A DNA stretch of 64,000 bases, taken from NCBI RefSeq assembly GCF_014202935.1, contig NZ_JACHHX010000003.1, positions 1 to 64,000 on the forward strand. Direction: 5' to 3'. The position numbers were made by a program, and so were the translations under genes. Under the pieces are notes generated by a model that was not told where the DNA came from, did no database searches, and saw nothing but the letters and a program-made list of their open reading frames with translations. The DNA comes from Rehaibacterium terrae. Lineage in GTDB: Bacteria; Pseudomonadota; Gammaproteobacteria; Xanthomonadales; Xanthomonadaceae. This document shows positions 18,670-29,009 of the stretch, piece by piece; position 1 is the first letter of the stretch, and every line of letters begins with the position of its first letter.

Positions 18670-19380
18670 ATGACGCAACCGGCAACCTCGGGGCCCACGC
18701 TGGCCCCCGGCCTCAAGGGGATGCTCAGCGACTGGGCGTCCGACCAGCGGGCGTTCAAGGGCGTCACCTGGGGCAAGGCGATGATGTGGATCTTCCTGCT
18801 CAGCGACACCTTCGTGTTCGCCTGCTTCCTGATCGGCTACATGACGGTGCGCATCTCGACCCCCGAGCCGTGGCCCGACGCCAGCCAGGTGTTCGCGCTC
18901 ACCGTGGCCGGCGAGTCGGTGCCGCTGCTGCTGATCGCGATCATGACCTTCATCCTGATCAGCAGCAGCGGGACGATGGCGCTGGCGGTGAAGTACGGCT
19001 ACGCCAGGGACCGCAAGCGGACCGCGATCCTGCTGCTGCTCACCGCCGCGCTCGGCCTGACCTTCGTCGGCATGCAGGCCTTCGAGTGGAGCGTGCTGAT
19101 TTCCGAGGGCGTGCGGCCGTGGGAGAACCCGTGGGGCGCGGCGCAGTTCGGTGCGACCTTCTTCCTGATCACCGGTTTCCACGGCACCCACGTCACCATC
19201 GGCGTGATCTTCCTGATCATCATGACGGTGAAGGTGTTGCGCGGCGCGCTGGACGACCAGCGGCCGGGCTTCCTCACCGGACGGCGCGGTCGCTACGAGA
19301 TGGTCGAGACGCTGGGCCTGTACTGGCACTTCGTCGATCTGGTGTGGGTGTTCATCTTCGCGTTCTTCTACCTGTGGTGA
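18670..19380 (+). CDS. coxC: Cytochrome c oxidase subunit III (caa3 cluster)
   Basis: 236 residues with about five to six membrane helices. Subunit III stabilises the oxidase core and the proton uptake path. Seen: WIFLLSDTFVFACFLIGYM, TFFLITGFHGTHVTIGVIFL (the conserved Gly-Phe-His-Gly motif) and GLYWHFVDLVWVFIFAFFYLW at the C-terminus. An N-terminal soluble stretch of about 35 residues resembles quinol/caa3-type subunits. It follows the other subunit III-like gene by 58 bases and precedes the subunit IV gene by 10. Confidence 0.93.
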   Translation: MTQPATSGPTLAPGLKGMLSDWASDQRAFKGVTWGKAMMWIFLLSDTFVFACFLIGYMTVRISTPEPWPDASQVFALTVAGESVPLLLIAIMTFILISSSGTMALAVKYGYARDRKRTAILLLLTAALGLTFVGMQAFEWSVLISEGVRPWENPWGAAQFGATFFLITGFHGTHVTIGVIFLIIMTVKVLRGALDDQRPGFLTGRRGRYEMVETLGLYWHFVDLVWVFIFAFFYLW

Positions 19381-19390
19381 GGAGGCGGCC

Positions 19391-19708
19391 ATGTCGCAGG
19401 ACCATGCGCAGCAGCATCCCCTGAGCACCTACCTGTGGGTCTGGTTCCTGTTGTTCCTGTTGAGCGTGTTTTCGTACATGGTCGACTACGTCGGCTTCGA
19501 AGGCCTGCTCAAATGGTCGCTGATCACCTTGTTCATGCTGCTCAAGGCCGGCCTGATCGTGGCGGTGTTCATGCACATGGTGTGGGAGCGGCTGGCGATC
19601 GTCTGCGCGGTGCTGGTCCCGCCCGGCGTGCTGGTGTTCCTGATGCTGCTGATGGCGCTGGAAGCCGACTACACGCTGTCGATGCGGTTGCGGTTCTTCT
19701 CCGGCTGA
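19391..19708 (+). CDS. Cytochrome oxidase subunit IV-type small membrane protein
   Basis: 105 residues with three hydrophobic helices (LWVWFLLFLLSVFSYMVDY, WSLITLFMLLKAGLIVAVFM and the VCAVLVPPGVLVFLMLLMA region). Size, topology and position at the end of the oxidase operon match prokaryotic subunit IV (CyoD/CaaD-like), which aids assembly of the core. The H-M-x-W motif after helix two is typical of the family. No catalytic residues expected. Confidence 0.88.
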   Translation: MSQDHAQQHPLSTYLWVWFLLFLLSVFSYMVDYVGFEGLLKWSLITLFMLLKAGLIVAVFMHMVWERLAIVCAVLVPPGVLVFLMLLMALEADYTLSMRLRFFSG

Positions 19709-19730
19709 GACCGGCGGACGCGCGAACACC

Positions 19731-19759
19731 GACGCCCCGGCCCGGTCGGCCGGGGCGTC
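19731..19759. terminator. Hairpin between convergent caa3 operon and small membrane gene
   Basis: GACGCCCCGGCC (19731-19742) pairs perfectly with GGCCGGGGCGTC (19748-19759), with a 5-base loop. It follows the last oxidase gene by 22 bases. On the plus strand it is followed by GCCGTTTCC, a poor T-run. Confidence 0.65.
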
Positions 19760-19781
19760 GCCGTTTCCGTGGCGGGTCCGG

Positions 19782-20351
19782 TCAGGGGAAGGTCTGGGTG
19801 AAGAACCGCTTCAGGCGGTACTGCCACATCACGATCCAGTGCGGGGCGCCGATGTCGGTGCCGGCCGGGACGACGCCGGGATGGCGGCGCACGGTCTCTT
19901 CGAGGATCTTCGACTGGCCGGGCTCCAGATCGACGAAGAACACGTGCTTGCCCTCCCGCAGCGCCTGCTCGAAGCGGCGGAAGCGGACGTTCGGGGTCTG
20001 TATGCCCCACAGCCCGCCTTCCCAGGCGAAGAAGCCGAGCGCGATGATCGCCAGAAAGATGAAGGGCAGCCAGCCGGCCGGGCTCTGGGTCCAGCTGGCG
20101 GTGTACGCGACCGCCAGCACCAGCACGGCAGCGACCAGGCCGACGGCGGCACCGATCAGCGTGGAGTGGACGATGTCCTGCTTCATCAGCGAGGTCACCT
20201 TGTGAAGGTGCGTGTGCTGGTCGGCGTGGGTGTCGTCCAGCGTCAGCAGATGGATCTGCGGGGTGACGATGCCGGCCTGCTCGAGGTCCTGCTCCAGGCG
20301 TTCGAGGTCGTCGAGATCGGTGCTGATGAAAAAATGCCGCGTCATCTTCAT
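19782..20351 (-). CDS. Conserved two-helix membrane protein of unknown function
   Basis: 189 residues. Start chosen at the ATG for MKMTRHFFIS, which has GGGGAGGCAGTC upstream. Seen: an N-terminal soluble part (STDLDDLERLEQDLEQAGI, then HIHLL-like PQIHLLTLDD), two membrane helices (IGAAVGLVAAVLVLAVAYT and PFIFLAIIALGFFAWEGGL), and a C-terminal soluble part with GKHVFFVDLEPGQSKILEE. I recall similar uncharacterised proteins in Pseudomonas and Xanthomonas; some carry doubtful 'NAD/FAD-utilizing' labels that nothing here supports. Lies convergent to the caa3 operon, upstream of nothing obvious. Confidence 0.75.
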   Translation of the reverse strand: MKMTRHFFISTDLDDLERLEQDLEQAGIVTPQIHLLTLDDTHADQHTHLHKVTSLMKQDIVHSTLIGAAVGLVAAVLVLAVAYTASWTQSPAGWLPFIFLAIIALGFFAWEGGLWGIQTPNVRFRRFEQALREGKHVFFVDLEPGQSKILEETVRRHPGVVPAGTDIGAPHWIVMWQYRLKRFFTQTFP

Positions 20352-20538
20352 GACTGCCTCCCCTCTCCGAATATCACCGTGTGCGCCAGCCCGGCTGGCG
20401 GTGAAGTCCAAGGAGGTGCGGCGGGCCCGAGGCGGGCCGTCGACCTCCTGCGAACGAGGTCAAAGCCATTGAAGCGGCGACCGGACGGGCCGGTCCTGCG
20501 AACGATGCTACTGCAAGCCCCTGGAGGAGGGTAGGGGC

Positions 20539-20564
20539 GCGCCGCCCCACAGGCGGGGCGGCGC
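20539..20564 (-). terminator. Hairpin after putA
   Basis: GCGCCGCCCC (20539-20548) pairs with GGGGCGGCGC (20555-20564) around a 6-base loop, 16 bases past the putA stop on the minus strand. There is no T-run after it, so termination would be weak or factor-assisted. The rest of 20352-20579 shows no gene. Confidence 0.5.
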
Positions 20565-20579
20565 GACGGCAGCCGGGGA

Positions 20580-23500
20580 TCAGTCGCCCAGCGTGAGCAG
20601 ACTGGCGTTGCCGCCGGCGGCGGTGGTGTTGATGGTGAGCGTGCGTTCGGTGGCGAAGCGGGCCAGGTAGTGCGGGCCGCCGGCCTTGGGGCCGGTGCCG
20701 GACAGGCCCTCGCCGCCGAACGGCTGCACGCCGACCACTGCGCCGATCATGTTGCGGTTGACGTAGCAGTTGCCGGCCTTCACCCGGCTGGCGATCCTGG
20801 CCACGGTGTCGTCGATGCGGCTGTGGATGCCGAGGGTGAGGCCGTAGCCGGTGGCGTTGATCTGGTCGATGACCCGGTCCAGGTCCGCCGCGTCGTAGCG
20901 GATCACGTGCAGCACCGGGCCGAACACCTCGCGCTCGAGCTGGTCGAGCGATTTGAGCTCGTAGGCACGCGGGGCGAAGAAGGTGCCGTGTGCGCAGTGG
21001 TCCGCCAGTGGCACCTCCCGGATCAGCCGGGCCTCGCGGTTCATGCGCTCGGCGTGGGCCTGCAGGGTCGCCAGCGCGTCGGCGTCGATCACCGGGCCGA
21101 CGTCGGTGGACAGCAGCCCCGGGTCACCGACGCTCAGCTCGTCCATCGCGCCGGCGAGCATGTCGATCACCTTGTCGGCGATGTCCGACTGCACGAACAG
21201 CACGCGCGCCGCCGAGCAGCGCTGGCCGGCCGAGCCGAAGGCCGAGCTCATGGTGTCCTTGACCAGCTGCTCGGGCAGCGCCGAGGAGTCGGCGATCATC
21301 GCGTTCTGGCCGCCGGTTTCGGCGATCAGGATCCCGATTGGAGCGGCATCGCGCGCGGCCAGCGCGCGGTTGATGGCGCGGGCGGTCTCGGTCGAGCCGG
21401 TGAAGGCCACGCCGGCAACGCGCGGGTCGCGGGTCAGCGCGGCGCCGACCGTGGCGCCGTCGCCGGGCAGGAACTGAAGCACGTCCTCGGGGACGCCGGC
21501 CTCATGCAGCAGCCTGACCGCGTGGAAACCGGTCAGCGTGGTCTGCTCGGCCGGTTTGGCGATCACGCTGTTGCCGGCGGCCAGTGCCGCGGCGACCTGG
21601 CCGATGAAGATCGCCAGCGGGAAGTTCCACGGACTGATGCAGACGAACACGCCGCGGCCGTGCAGGCGCAACTCGTTGGACTCGCCGGTCGGCCCCGGCA
21701 GCTTCTCGGGCTGGCCGAACAGGCGGCGCGCCTGCAGGGCGTAGTAGCGCAGGAAATCGATCGCCTCGCGCACCTCGGCCACGCCGTCGGGCAGGGTCTT
21801 GCCGGCCTCGCGGGTGCACAGGGCCATGAATTCGGCCATGCGCGCCTGCAGCAGGTCGGCGGCGTGTTCGAGGATCCTGGCGCGGCCGGCGGCCGGCACC
21901 GCGTCCCAGGCCGGCTGGGCGGCGACGGCATTCGCCAGCGCCTTGTCGACGGTGGCGGCGTCGGCGGCCTGCCATTCGCCGACCCTGACCCGCCGGTCGG
22001 CGGGGAAGTGCACCGGAACCGTCTCGCCGGCCGGCACGGCGCCGGGTACCAGTGGCCGGGCCTGCCAGGGCTGGATGGCGGCGTTGATCCGGTCGGCCAG
22101 CGCCTTGAGTTCGAGATCGTTGGCGAGATTGACGCCCATGGAATTGGTCCTTTCGTGGCCCTGGCTGCGGTACAGGTCGACCGGCAGCGGAATCTTCGGG
22201 TGCGGCTTGGCGTCGAACGCGGCGACCGTGGCCACCGGGTCGGCGACCAGGTCGGCTGCGGAGACGGCGGGGTCGGTGATGCGGTTGACGAAGCTGGTGT
22301 TGGCGCCGTTCTCCAGCAACCGGCGCACCAGGTAGGGCAGCAGGTCCTCATGGCTGCCGACCGGCGCGTAGACGCGGCAGGGCGCATCGAGCCCGTCCTT
22401 GCCGATCACCTCGCCGTAGAGGTCGGCGCCCATGCCGTGCAGGCGCTGGTACTCGAAGTCGCGGCCCTGGCTCATCGCGTGGATGGCGGCGATGGTGTGC
22501 GCGTTGTGGGTGGCGAACATCGGATAGAAGGCGTCGGGTGCGGCGAACATGCGCCGTGCGCAGGCCAGGTAGCTGACGTCGGTGTTCGGCTTGCGGGTGA
22601 ACACCGGGTAGCCGGCCAGGCCGTCGACCTGGGCACGCTTGATTTCCGAATCCCAGTAGGCGCCCTTGACCAGCCGCACCGGCATGCGCCGGCCGGCGGC
22701 GCGGGCGGCGGCGGCCAGGGCGTCGAGCACGAACGGCGCGCGCTTCTGGTAGGCCTGCACCGCCAGGCCGTAGCCGTTCCAGCCGGCCAGGCTGGGGTCG
22801 GCGAAGGCGTCGAGGATCACGTCCAGGCTCAGCTCCAGCCGGTCGGCCTCCTCGGCGTCGATGGTGAAGCCGATGCCCTGCGCCTTGGCCAGTTGCGCCA
22901 GCGCGAGCACGCGCGGGGTCAGCTCGGCCCGCACGCGGGCGCGCTTGGCGTGCTCGTAGCGCGGGTGCAGGGCCGAGAGCTTGACCGAGATGCTCGGGGC
23001 GGCGAACACGTCCGGGTAGGGGCCGCCGGCACCGATCGCGAGGATCGCCTTGCGGTAGGCCTCCAGGTAGCGGGCGGCGTCCCTGGCGGTGAAGGCCGCC
23101 TCGCCGAGCATGTCGAAGGAGTAGCGGTAATCGGCGTTGTCGCCCTTGCGGCTGCGCCGGAGCGCCTCCTCGATGCTGCGGCCCATCACGAACTGGTGGC
23201 CCATGATCCGCATCGCCTGGCGCACCGCCAGCCGGATCACCGGCTCGCCGGCGCGTCCGATCAGCCGGCGGAAGGCGCCGGCGACGTTGCGGTGGGTCTC
23301 CTCGCTGAGCGTGACCAGCTTGCCGGTCAGCATCAGGCCCCAGGTGGAGGCGTTGACCAGCGCCGAGTCGCTGCGGCCCAGGTGCGCCTCCCAGTCGGCG
23401 TCGCCGAGCTTGTCGCGGATCAGCCGGTCGGCGGTGGCCTGGTCGGGGATGCGCAGCAGCGCTTCGGCCACGCACATCAGCAGTACGCCCTCCTCGCTGG

Positions 23501-23738
23501 ACAGGTCGTACTCGCGCATGAAGGCCTCGATCACGCCCTGCCGGTCGGCCTTGGCGCGCACCCGCTCCACCAGTGTCACGGCGGTGCGTTGCACCCTGGC
23601 GGCGGTATCGGGCGGCAGGGTGGCGTCGCGCAGCAGTTCGTCCAGGTGCTGCGTTTCGTCGCGCAGCCAGGCCTCGGTGATGCGGGTTCGCAACGGGTCG
23701 GTGCCCGCGGGCAACTCGGGGGAGAGGATGGCGGTCAC
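20580..23738 (-). CDS. putA: Bifunctional proline dehydrogenase / P5C dehydrogenase PutA (no RHH domain)
   Basis: 1052 residues from a GTG start (23738). PutA oxidises proline to P5C (FAD) and then to glutamate (NAD+). Seen: the helical arm; the PRODH barrel with VRLVKGAYWDSEIK, FATHNAHT and EYQRLHGMG; the aldehyde dehydrogenase domain with ISPWNFPLAIFIGQ, GVAFTGSTETA, the general-base Glu in LIAETGGQNAM and the nucleophile in FGSAGQRCSA; and a C-terminal tail. It lacks the N-terminal ribbon-helix-helix DNA-binding domain of E. coli PutA, so it should not be an autorepressor. An upstream extension of 106 codons is rejected as non-conserved. Divergent from the aa3 oxidase cluster. Confidence 0.95.
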   Translation of the reverse strand: MTAILSPELPAGTDPLRTRITEAWLRDETQHLDELLRDATLPPDTAARVQRTAVTLVERVRAKADRQGVIEAFMREYDLSSEEGVLLMCVAEALLRIPDQATADRLIRDKLGDADWEAHLGRSDSALVNASTWGLMLTGKLVTLSEETHRNVAGAFRRLIGRAGEPVIRLAVRQAMRIMGHQFVMGRSIEEALRRSRKGDNADYRYSFDMLGEAAFTARDAARYLEAYRKAILAIGAGGPYPDVFAAPSISVKLSALHPRYEHAKRARVRAELTPRVLALAQLAKAQGIGFTIDAEEADRLELSLDVILDAFADPSLAGWNGYGLAVQAYQKRAPFVLDALAAAARAAGRRMPVRLVKGAYWDSEIKRAQVDGLAGYPVFTRKPNTDVSYLACARRMFAAPDAFYPMFATHNAHTIAAIHAMSQGRDFEYQRLHGMGADLYGEVIGKDGLDAPCRVYAPVGSHEDLLPYLVRRLLENGANTSFVNRITDPAVSAADLVADPVATVAAFDAKPHPKIPLPVDLYRSQGHERTNSMGVNLANDLELKALADRINAAIQPWQARPLVPGAVPAGETVPVHFPADRRVRVGEWQAADAATVDKALANAVAAQPAWDAVPAAGRARILEHAADLLQARMAEFMALCTREAGKTLPDGVAEVREAIDFLRYYALQARRLFGQPEKLPGPTGESNELRLHGRGVFVCISPWNFPLAIFIGQVAAALAAGNSVIAKPAEQTTLTGFHAVRLLHEAGVPEDVLQFLPGDGATVGAALTRDPRVAGVAFTGSTETARAINRALAARDAAPIGILIAETGGQNAMIADSSALPEQLVKDTMSSAFGSAGQRCSAARVLFVQSDIADKVIDMLAGAMDELSVGDPGLLSTDVGPVIDADALATLQAHAERMNREARLIREVPLADHCAHGTFFAPRAYELKSLDQLEREVFGPVLHVIRYDAADLDRVIDQINATGYGLTLGIHSRIDDTVARIASRVKAGNCYVNRNMIGAVVGVQPFGGEGLSGTGPKAGGPHYLARFATERTLTINTTAAGGNASLLTLGD

Positions 23739-23855
23739 GGAAATCCTGGTGAGCGGGGCGCAGGGTCGCCCGAGGCGGCCAAGTTTAGTGCCCGGCGGGT
23801 CGCCGAGAAAGGCGGCCGTCTTCACATTACCGACGCGGCGCGATCGCGCGTTTGC

Positions 23856-23885
23856 TTGATCGGGATCAAGGCGGAGCGGTACCAT
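23856..23885 (+). promoter_or_regulatory. FNR/ANR-type box overlapping a candidate promoter
   Basis: TTGAT-CGGG-ATCAA (23856-23869) is a perfect match to the FNR/ANR consensus TTGATN4ATCAA, flanked to give CTTGATC-GG-GATCAAG. TTGATC (23857-23862) can also serve as a -35, with TACCAT (23880-23885) as -10 at 17-base spacing. The box would then sit over the -35, a position expected to repress. It precedes the DUF2244-coxBA operon by about 55 bases and lies 118 bases before putA. The match is seen; regulation is inferred. Confidence 0.7.
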
Positions 23886-23926
23886 TCGCGGGTTTCCCCG
23901 CCTGCGGGGAGGCCGAGTCTTTCCGA

Positions 23927-24427
23927 ATGATCGAGGAGTTCCCGCCCGCGGTCGCGGCAAGTCCGGAGACCCGTCTGGTGCTCCGGCCGAACCGCGCGCT
24001 GACGGCGCGGCAGCTGACGTCGGTATTCGGGGTGCTGGCCTTCTCGATGTGCGCAATCGCCCTCTTCAGCTACTCGCAGGGCAACGCCTACGCGCCCGCG
24101 TTCGCGTTGCTCCATGCCGCTTTCGTCGGTCTGGCCCTGCGCCTGGCCTGGCGGCGGGGCGATCGCCGCGAGGAGATCGCCGTCAGCGAGCGCGCCGTCG
24201 AGGTGCGCCGCTCGACGGAGCCGGTGCCGGCATTCAGCGCGCATCCCTGCTGGGTGCGGCTGTCGGTCGACGAGCGCCGGGGGGAGACACGCGTGCTGCT
24301 TGGCGTTTCCGGGCGCCGGGTGGAGGTGGGGAGCTTCCTCGCTCAGGACGAGCGCCGCTGCCTCGCGCAGCGCCTGGACGGATTGTTGGCGGCGGCCTCC
24401 GGTCGCGGCCTCGGAAAAGTTGGATGA
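23927..24427 (+). CDS. DUF2244 family membrane protein at head of aa3 oxidase operon
   Basis: 166 residues. Two adjacent hydrophobic helices (SVFGVLAFSMCAIALFSY and PAFALLHAAFVGLALRLAW, ~residues 30-70) are followed by a soluble PH-like beta-rich part (IAVSERAVEVRRS, CWVRLSVDE, VEVGSFLAQDERRCLAQRL). This architecture and its place before coxB fit DUF2244, a family repeatedly found next to cytochrome oxidase genes and of unknown role. Start is the ATG giving this layout; the ribosome site is weak. 15 bases separate it from coxB. Confidence 0.83.
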   Translation: MIEEFPPAVAASPETRLVLRPNRALTARQLTSVFGVLAFSMCAIALFSYSQGNAYAPAFALLHAAFVGLALRLAWRRGDRREEIAVSERAVEVRRSTEPVPAFSAHPCWVRLSVDERRGETRVLLGVSGRRVEVGSFLAQDERRCLAQRLDGLLAAASGRGLGKVG

Positions 24428-24442
24428 CATCGGGGTAGACCC

Positions 24443-25318
24443 ATGAAAGCAGGTCATATGCTGCGGATCGGACTCGGACTGGCGGCCCTCGCCGGCAGCG
24501 GTGCGGCGCTCGCCAACCCGGAGCGCTGGCAGCTCAACATGTCGCTGGGCGTCACCACGATCGCGCAGAACGCCTACAACGCGCACATGCTGGCGCTGTG
24601 GATCTGCGTGGCGATCGGCCTGATCGTGTTCGGGGCCATGGCTTACGCCATGTTCCGATTCCGCAAGTCGAAGGGCGCGGTGCCGGCCAAGTGGAGTCAC
24701 AACACCACCGCCGAGGTGATCTGGACGGTGATTCCGGTGCTGCTGCTGGTGGTGATGGCGCTGCCGGCCACCCGCTACCTGATCCAGATGTACGACACCT
24801 CCGATGCCGAGATGACCGTCAAGATCACCGGCTACCAGTGGATGTGGCGCTACGAGTACCTCGGCGAGGACGTCGGCTTCACCAGCCGCCTGGACCGCGA
24901 CAGCGAGGCCACCCGCATGCTCCGCTCGGGCCTCGATCCGCGCGCGGTGGTCGACAATGAGGGTTTCAACAGCTACCTGCTGAACGTCGACAACCCGCTG
25001 GTGCTGCCGACCGACACCAAGATCCGCTTCGTCATCACCGCCGACGACGTCATCCACGCCTGGTGGGTGCCGGCCTTGGGCTGGAAGCAGGACGCGATCC
25101 CCGGGATCGTCAATGAGGCATGGACCGAGATCAAGGTGCCCGGCACCTATCGCGGCCAGTGCGCCGAGCTGTGCGGCAAGGACCACGGCTTCATGCCGAT
25201 CGTCGTCCGCGCCGTGCCGAAGGCTGAATTCGAGAGCTGGCTCGCCGCCCAGAAGGGCGATGCGGGCGAGGCCGCCCGCACCGTCGCCGTCGCCGCCAGC
25301 GCGGCCGACGAGGGCTGA
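24443..25318 (+). CDS. coxB: Cytochrome c oxidase subunit II (aa3 type)
   Basis: 291 residues. Seen: signal peptide (GLGLAALAGSGAALA), two membrane helices (~residues 45-70 and 88-110), the aromatic patch YQWMWRYEYLG, and a complete CuA site in CAELCGKDHGFM. No haem c domain is present, unlike the subunit II at 14743, so this is an aa3-type oxidase using soluble or membrane cytochrome c. In operon with DUF2244 upstream and coxA downstream (26 bases, with a GAGAGGATCAAGG ribosome site). Confidence 0.96.
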   Translation: MKAGHMLRIGLGLAALAGSGAALANPERWQLNMSLGVTTIAQNAYNAHMLALWICVAIGLIVFGAMAYAMFRFRKSKGAVPAKWSHNTTAEVIWTVIPVLLLVVMALPATRYLIQMYDTSDAEMTVKITGYQWMWRYEYLGEDVGFTSRLDRDSEATRMLRSGLDPRAVVDNEGFNSYLLNVDNPLVLPTDTKIRFVITADDVIHAWWVPALGWKQDAIPGIVNEAWTEIKVPGTYRGQCAELCGKDHGFMPIVVRAVPKAEFESWLAAQKGDAGEAARTVAVAASAADEG

Positions 25319-25344
25319 CCGGATCACGAGAGGATCAAGGGACC

Positions 25345-26961
<1,617 letters not shown>

Positions 26962-27029
26962 ACCGACGCCCGCCGCGGCCCGAAGCCGGGCCTGCGGCGG
27001 GATGCCGGCGGCAGCCGAACGGAGCGACG

Positions 27030-27164
27030 ATGAACACGCACAGCGACAAGCCCAGCTTCGATCCGGCCGAGCGCCGTGGCGGGGTCGTGCGCACGGCGCT
27101 GATCGTGGGTGCGATCGCACTGGCGATCTACGTCGCCTTCCTGGCAGGGTTGATCGGGCGATGA
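27030..27164 (+). CDS. Small single-helix cytochrome oxidase-associated protein
   Basis: 44 residues: a polar N-terminus ([13 protein letters not shown]) and one membrane helix ([20 protein letters not shown]). The ATG at 27030 is preceded by GGAGCGACG. Its stop overlaps the ctaG start (ATGA). Tiny proteins of this kind between coxA and ctaG are seen in many beta/gammaproteobacteria ('cytochrome oxidase small assembly protein'). Function is inferred from position only. Confidence 0.75.
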   Translation: MNTHSDKPSFDPAERRGGVVRTALIVGAIALAIYVAFLAGLIGR

Positions 27165-27742
27165 GCGGACACGCCGACAACCGTCGGGTGCTGCGCAACA
27201 TCGCACTGGTTGCGGTGGGTTCGTTCGTGTTCGCGTTCTCGCTGGTGCCGCTCTACCGCATCGCCTGTGAAAAGGTGTTTGGCATCACCCTGGAACAGGG
27301 GCCGGCCGGCGCGCAGCGGGTGGCCGGCATGCAGGTCGACGAGTCGCGCGAGATCACCGTGCAGTTCGACGCCACCGTCAATTCGCGGCTGCCGTGGAGC
27401 TTCCGTGCCGCGCAGCTGACGATGCGGGTGCGCCCCGGCGAGCTGTACGAGGCGACCTACTTCGCCCGCAACGAGTCCGACCGGCCGATCGTCGGCAACG
27501 CGGTGCCTTCGGTGGCGCCGTCGTCGGCCTCGGCTTTCTTCAGCAAGACCGAGTGCTTCTGCTTCACCGAGCAGCTGCTGCAGCCTGGCGAGGAGCGCGA
27601 GATGCCGGTGCGCTTCATCGTCGATCCGGCGCTGCCGGCCGGTGTGCGCACGGTGACGCTGTCCTACACTTTCTTCAACAACGAGCAGGCGACCGCCCGG
27701 GTGGCGGCGCAGGCACAGGCCGGCGCGCGCGCCGCGCCCTGA
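27161..27742 (+). CDS. ctaG: Cytochrome c oxidase assembly protein CtaG/Cox11
   Basis: 193 residues. CtaG/Cox11 inserts copper into the CuB site of subunit I. Seen: one N-terminal membrane helix ([20 protein letters not shown]), followed by R-I-A-C and the periplasmic beta domain with the copper-binding [13 protein letters not shown] (Cys-Phe-Cys). Length is normal. It overlaps the small upstream gene by four bases and precedes subunit III by 31 bases. Confidence 0.96.
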   Translation: MSGHADNRRVLRNIALVAVGSFVFAFSLVPLYRIACEKVFGITLEQGPAGAQRVAGMQVDESREITVQFDATVNSRLPWSFRAAQLTMRVRPGELYEATYFARNESDRPIVGNAVPSVAPSSASAFFSKTECFCFTEQLLQPGEEREMPVRFIVDPALPAGVRTVTLSYTFFNNEQATARVAAQAQAGARAAP

Positions 27743-27773
27743 TCGAGAACTTCCGGAGTCCCAGGGAACCGCC

Positions 27774-28646
27774 ATGGCCCACACCCACGACGCCAACGTC
27801 TATTACGTCCCGCACGACAGCAAGTGGCCGATCATCGGCGCCATCGGCCTGTTCATCACCATGTTCGGTGTCGCCAACTGGATGAATGGCGTCGGCTGGG
27901 GCATGTGGGTGTTCTTCGGCGGCCTGGCGATCGTGCTGGGCATGATCTCGGGCTGGCTGGCCGAGGTCGTGCACGAGTCGGTGTCCGGCTACTACAACAA
28001 GCAGGTCGACATGTCCTTCCGGATGGGGATGATCTGGTTCATCTTCTCGGAAGTGATGTTCTTCGCCGCCTTTTTCGGCGCGCTGTTCTACGCCCGCGTG
28101 CTGTCGGTGCCGTGGTTGGGCGGCGAGGGCAGCGGCGCGTTGACCAACGCCCTGCTGTGGAGTGGCTTCGAGGCGGCCTGGCCAACCAACGGACCGGCCG
28201 CCCTCGGTGGCGAGTTCGAGACCATCCCGGCCTGGGGCATCCCGCTGCTCAACACCCTGATCCTGCTGACCTCGGGCATCACCATCACCATCGCCCACCA
28301 TGCGCTGAAGGCCGGCAACCGCACCCAGCTGCTGATCTGGCTGGCGGCGACGGTGCTGCTGGGTGCGGTGTTCCTGTTCTATCAGGCGGAGGAGTACATC
28401 CACGCCTACCGCGACCTGAACCTGACCCTGGGCTCGGGCATCTACGGCTCGACCTTCTTCATGCTGACCGGCTTCCACGGCCTGCACGTGACGCTCGGCG
28501 CGATCATGCTGGTGGTGATCTGGTTCCGCTGCGCCAAGGGCCACTTCAGCAAGGACGACCATTTCGGCTTCGAGGCGGTGGCCTGGTACTGGCACTTCGT
28601 CGACGTGGTCTGGCTGGCCCTGTTCCTGTTCGTTTACGTGCTCTGA
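27774..28646 (+). CDS. coxC: Cytochrome c oxidase subunit III (aa3 type)
   Basis: 290 residues, seven hydrophobic helices. Seen: YYVPHDSKWPIIGAIGLF at the start, WFIFSEVMFFAAFFGALFY with the conserved Glu, FYQAEEYIHAY, FFMLTGFHGLHVTLGAIML and a final WYWHFVDVVWLALFLFVYVL, all canonical for proteobacterial subunit III. It closes the structural part of the aa3 operon. A hairpin follows at 28674-28694. Confidence 0.97.
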   Translation: MAHTHDANVYYVPHDSKWPIIGAIGLFITMFGVANWMNGVGWGMWVFFGGLAIVLGMISGWLAEVVHESVSGYYNKQVDMSFRMGMIWFIFSEVMFFAAFFGALFYARVLSVPWLGGEGSGALTNALLWSGFEAAWPTNGPAALGGEFETIPAWGIPLLNTLILLTSGITITIAHHALKAGNRTQLLIWLAATVLLGAVFLFYQAEEYIHAYRDLNLTLGSGIYGSTFFMLTGFHGLHVTLGAIMLVVIWFRCAKGHFSKDDHFGFEAVAWYWHFVDVVWLALFLFVYVL

Positions 28647-28673
28647 GCCGGGACGGACGGGCGATCCCGCGCG

Positions 28674-28694
28674 AGGGCCGGCGCTGCCGGCCTT
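28674..28694. terminator. Hairpin between convergent coxC and DUF2909 genes
   Basis: AGGGCCGGC (28674-28682) pairs with GCCGGCCTT (28686-28694) around GCT, with one G-T pair. Followed by CGTCGTGT on the plus strand. Placement between convergent genes suggests a shared terminator. Confidence 0.6.
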
Positions 28695-28721
28695 CGTCGT
28701 GTCTGGAGTTCCGCAAGAACC

Positions 28722-28931
28722 TTACGGCTGGACGCCGTGCGGCTGGATGATCCCGGTCCAGATGCCGAGGACGACCAGCACGATCAGTACCACGGACAGG
28801 CCGATGCGCCAGGTCAGCGAGTTGACCATGCGCCTGCTGCCACCCTTGTCGACGAGCATGTAGTAGAGCCCCGCCCCCAGGTTGTAGACGATCAGGACGA
28901 GGAAACCGACGATCAGCAGTTTCTGCAGCAT
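28722..28931 (-). CDS. DUF2909 twin-transmembrane protein
   Basis: 69 residues with two helices (LLIVGFLVLIVYNLGAGLYY and IGLSVVLIVLVVLGIWTG) joined by a polar loop (DKGGSRRMVNSLTWR). Size, helices and location between coxC and SURF1 match the DUF2909 'twin transmembrane' family often found in oxidase clusters. It is the only minus-strand gene inside this cluster. The start ATG at 28931 was chosen because the upstream open frame is not protein-like. Confidence 0.85.
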   Translation of the reverse strand: MLQKLLIVGFLVLIVYNLGAGLYYMLVDKGGSRRMVNSLTWRIGLSVVLIVLVVLGIWTGIIQPHGVQP

Positions 28932-29009
28932 GGGACGGGCCGAGAGCGAGATGAGACGCACATTATCCCAGTTCGCCGCGGCGCCCGCAGTGACGCGGGG
29001 CGCAGCCCA

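Noticed and set aside
20670-23930. A >1000-codon open frame on the plus strand opposite putA
   Set aside because: Antisense shadow of putA with no recognisable domain; putA has all its motifs.
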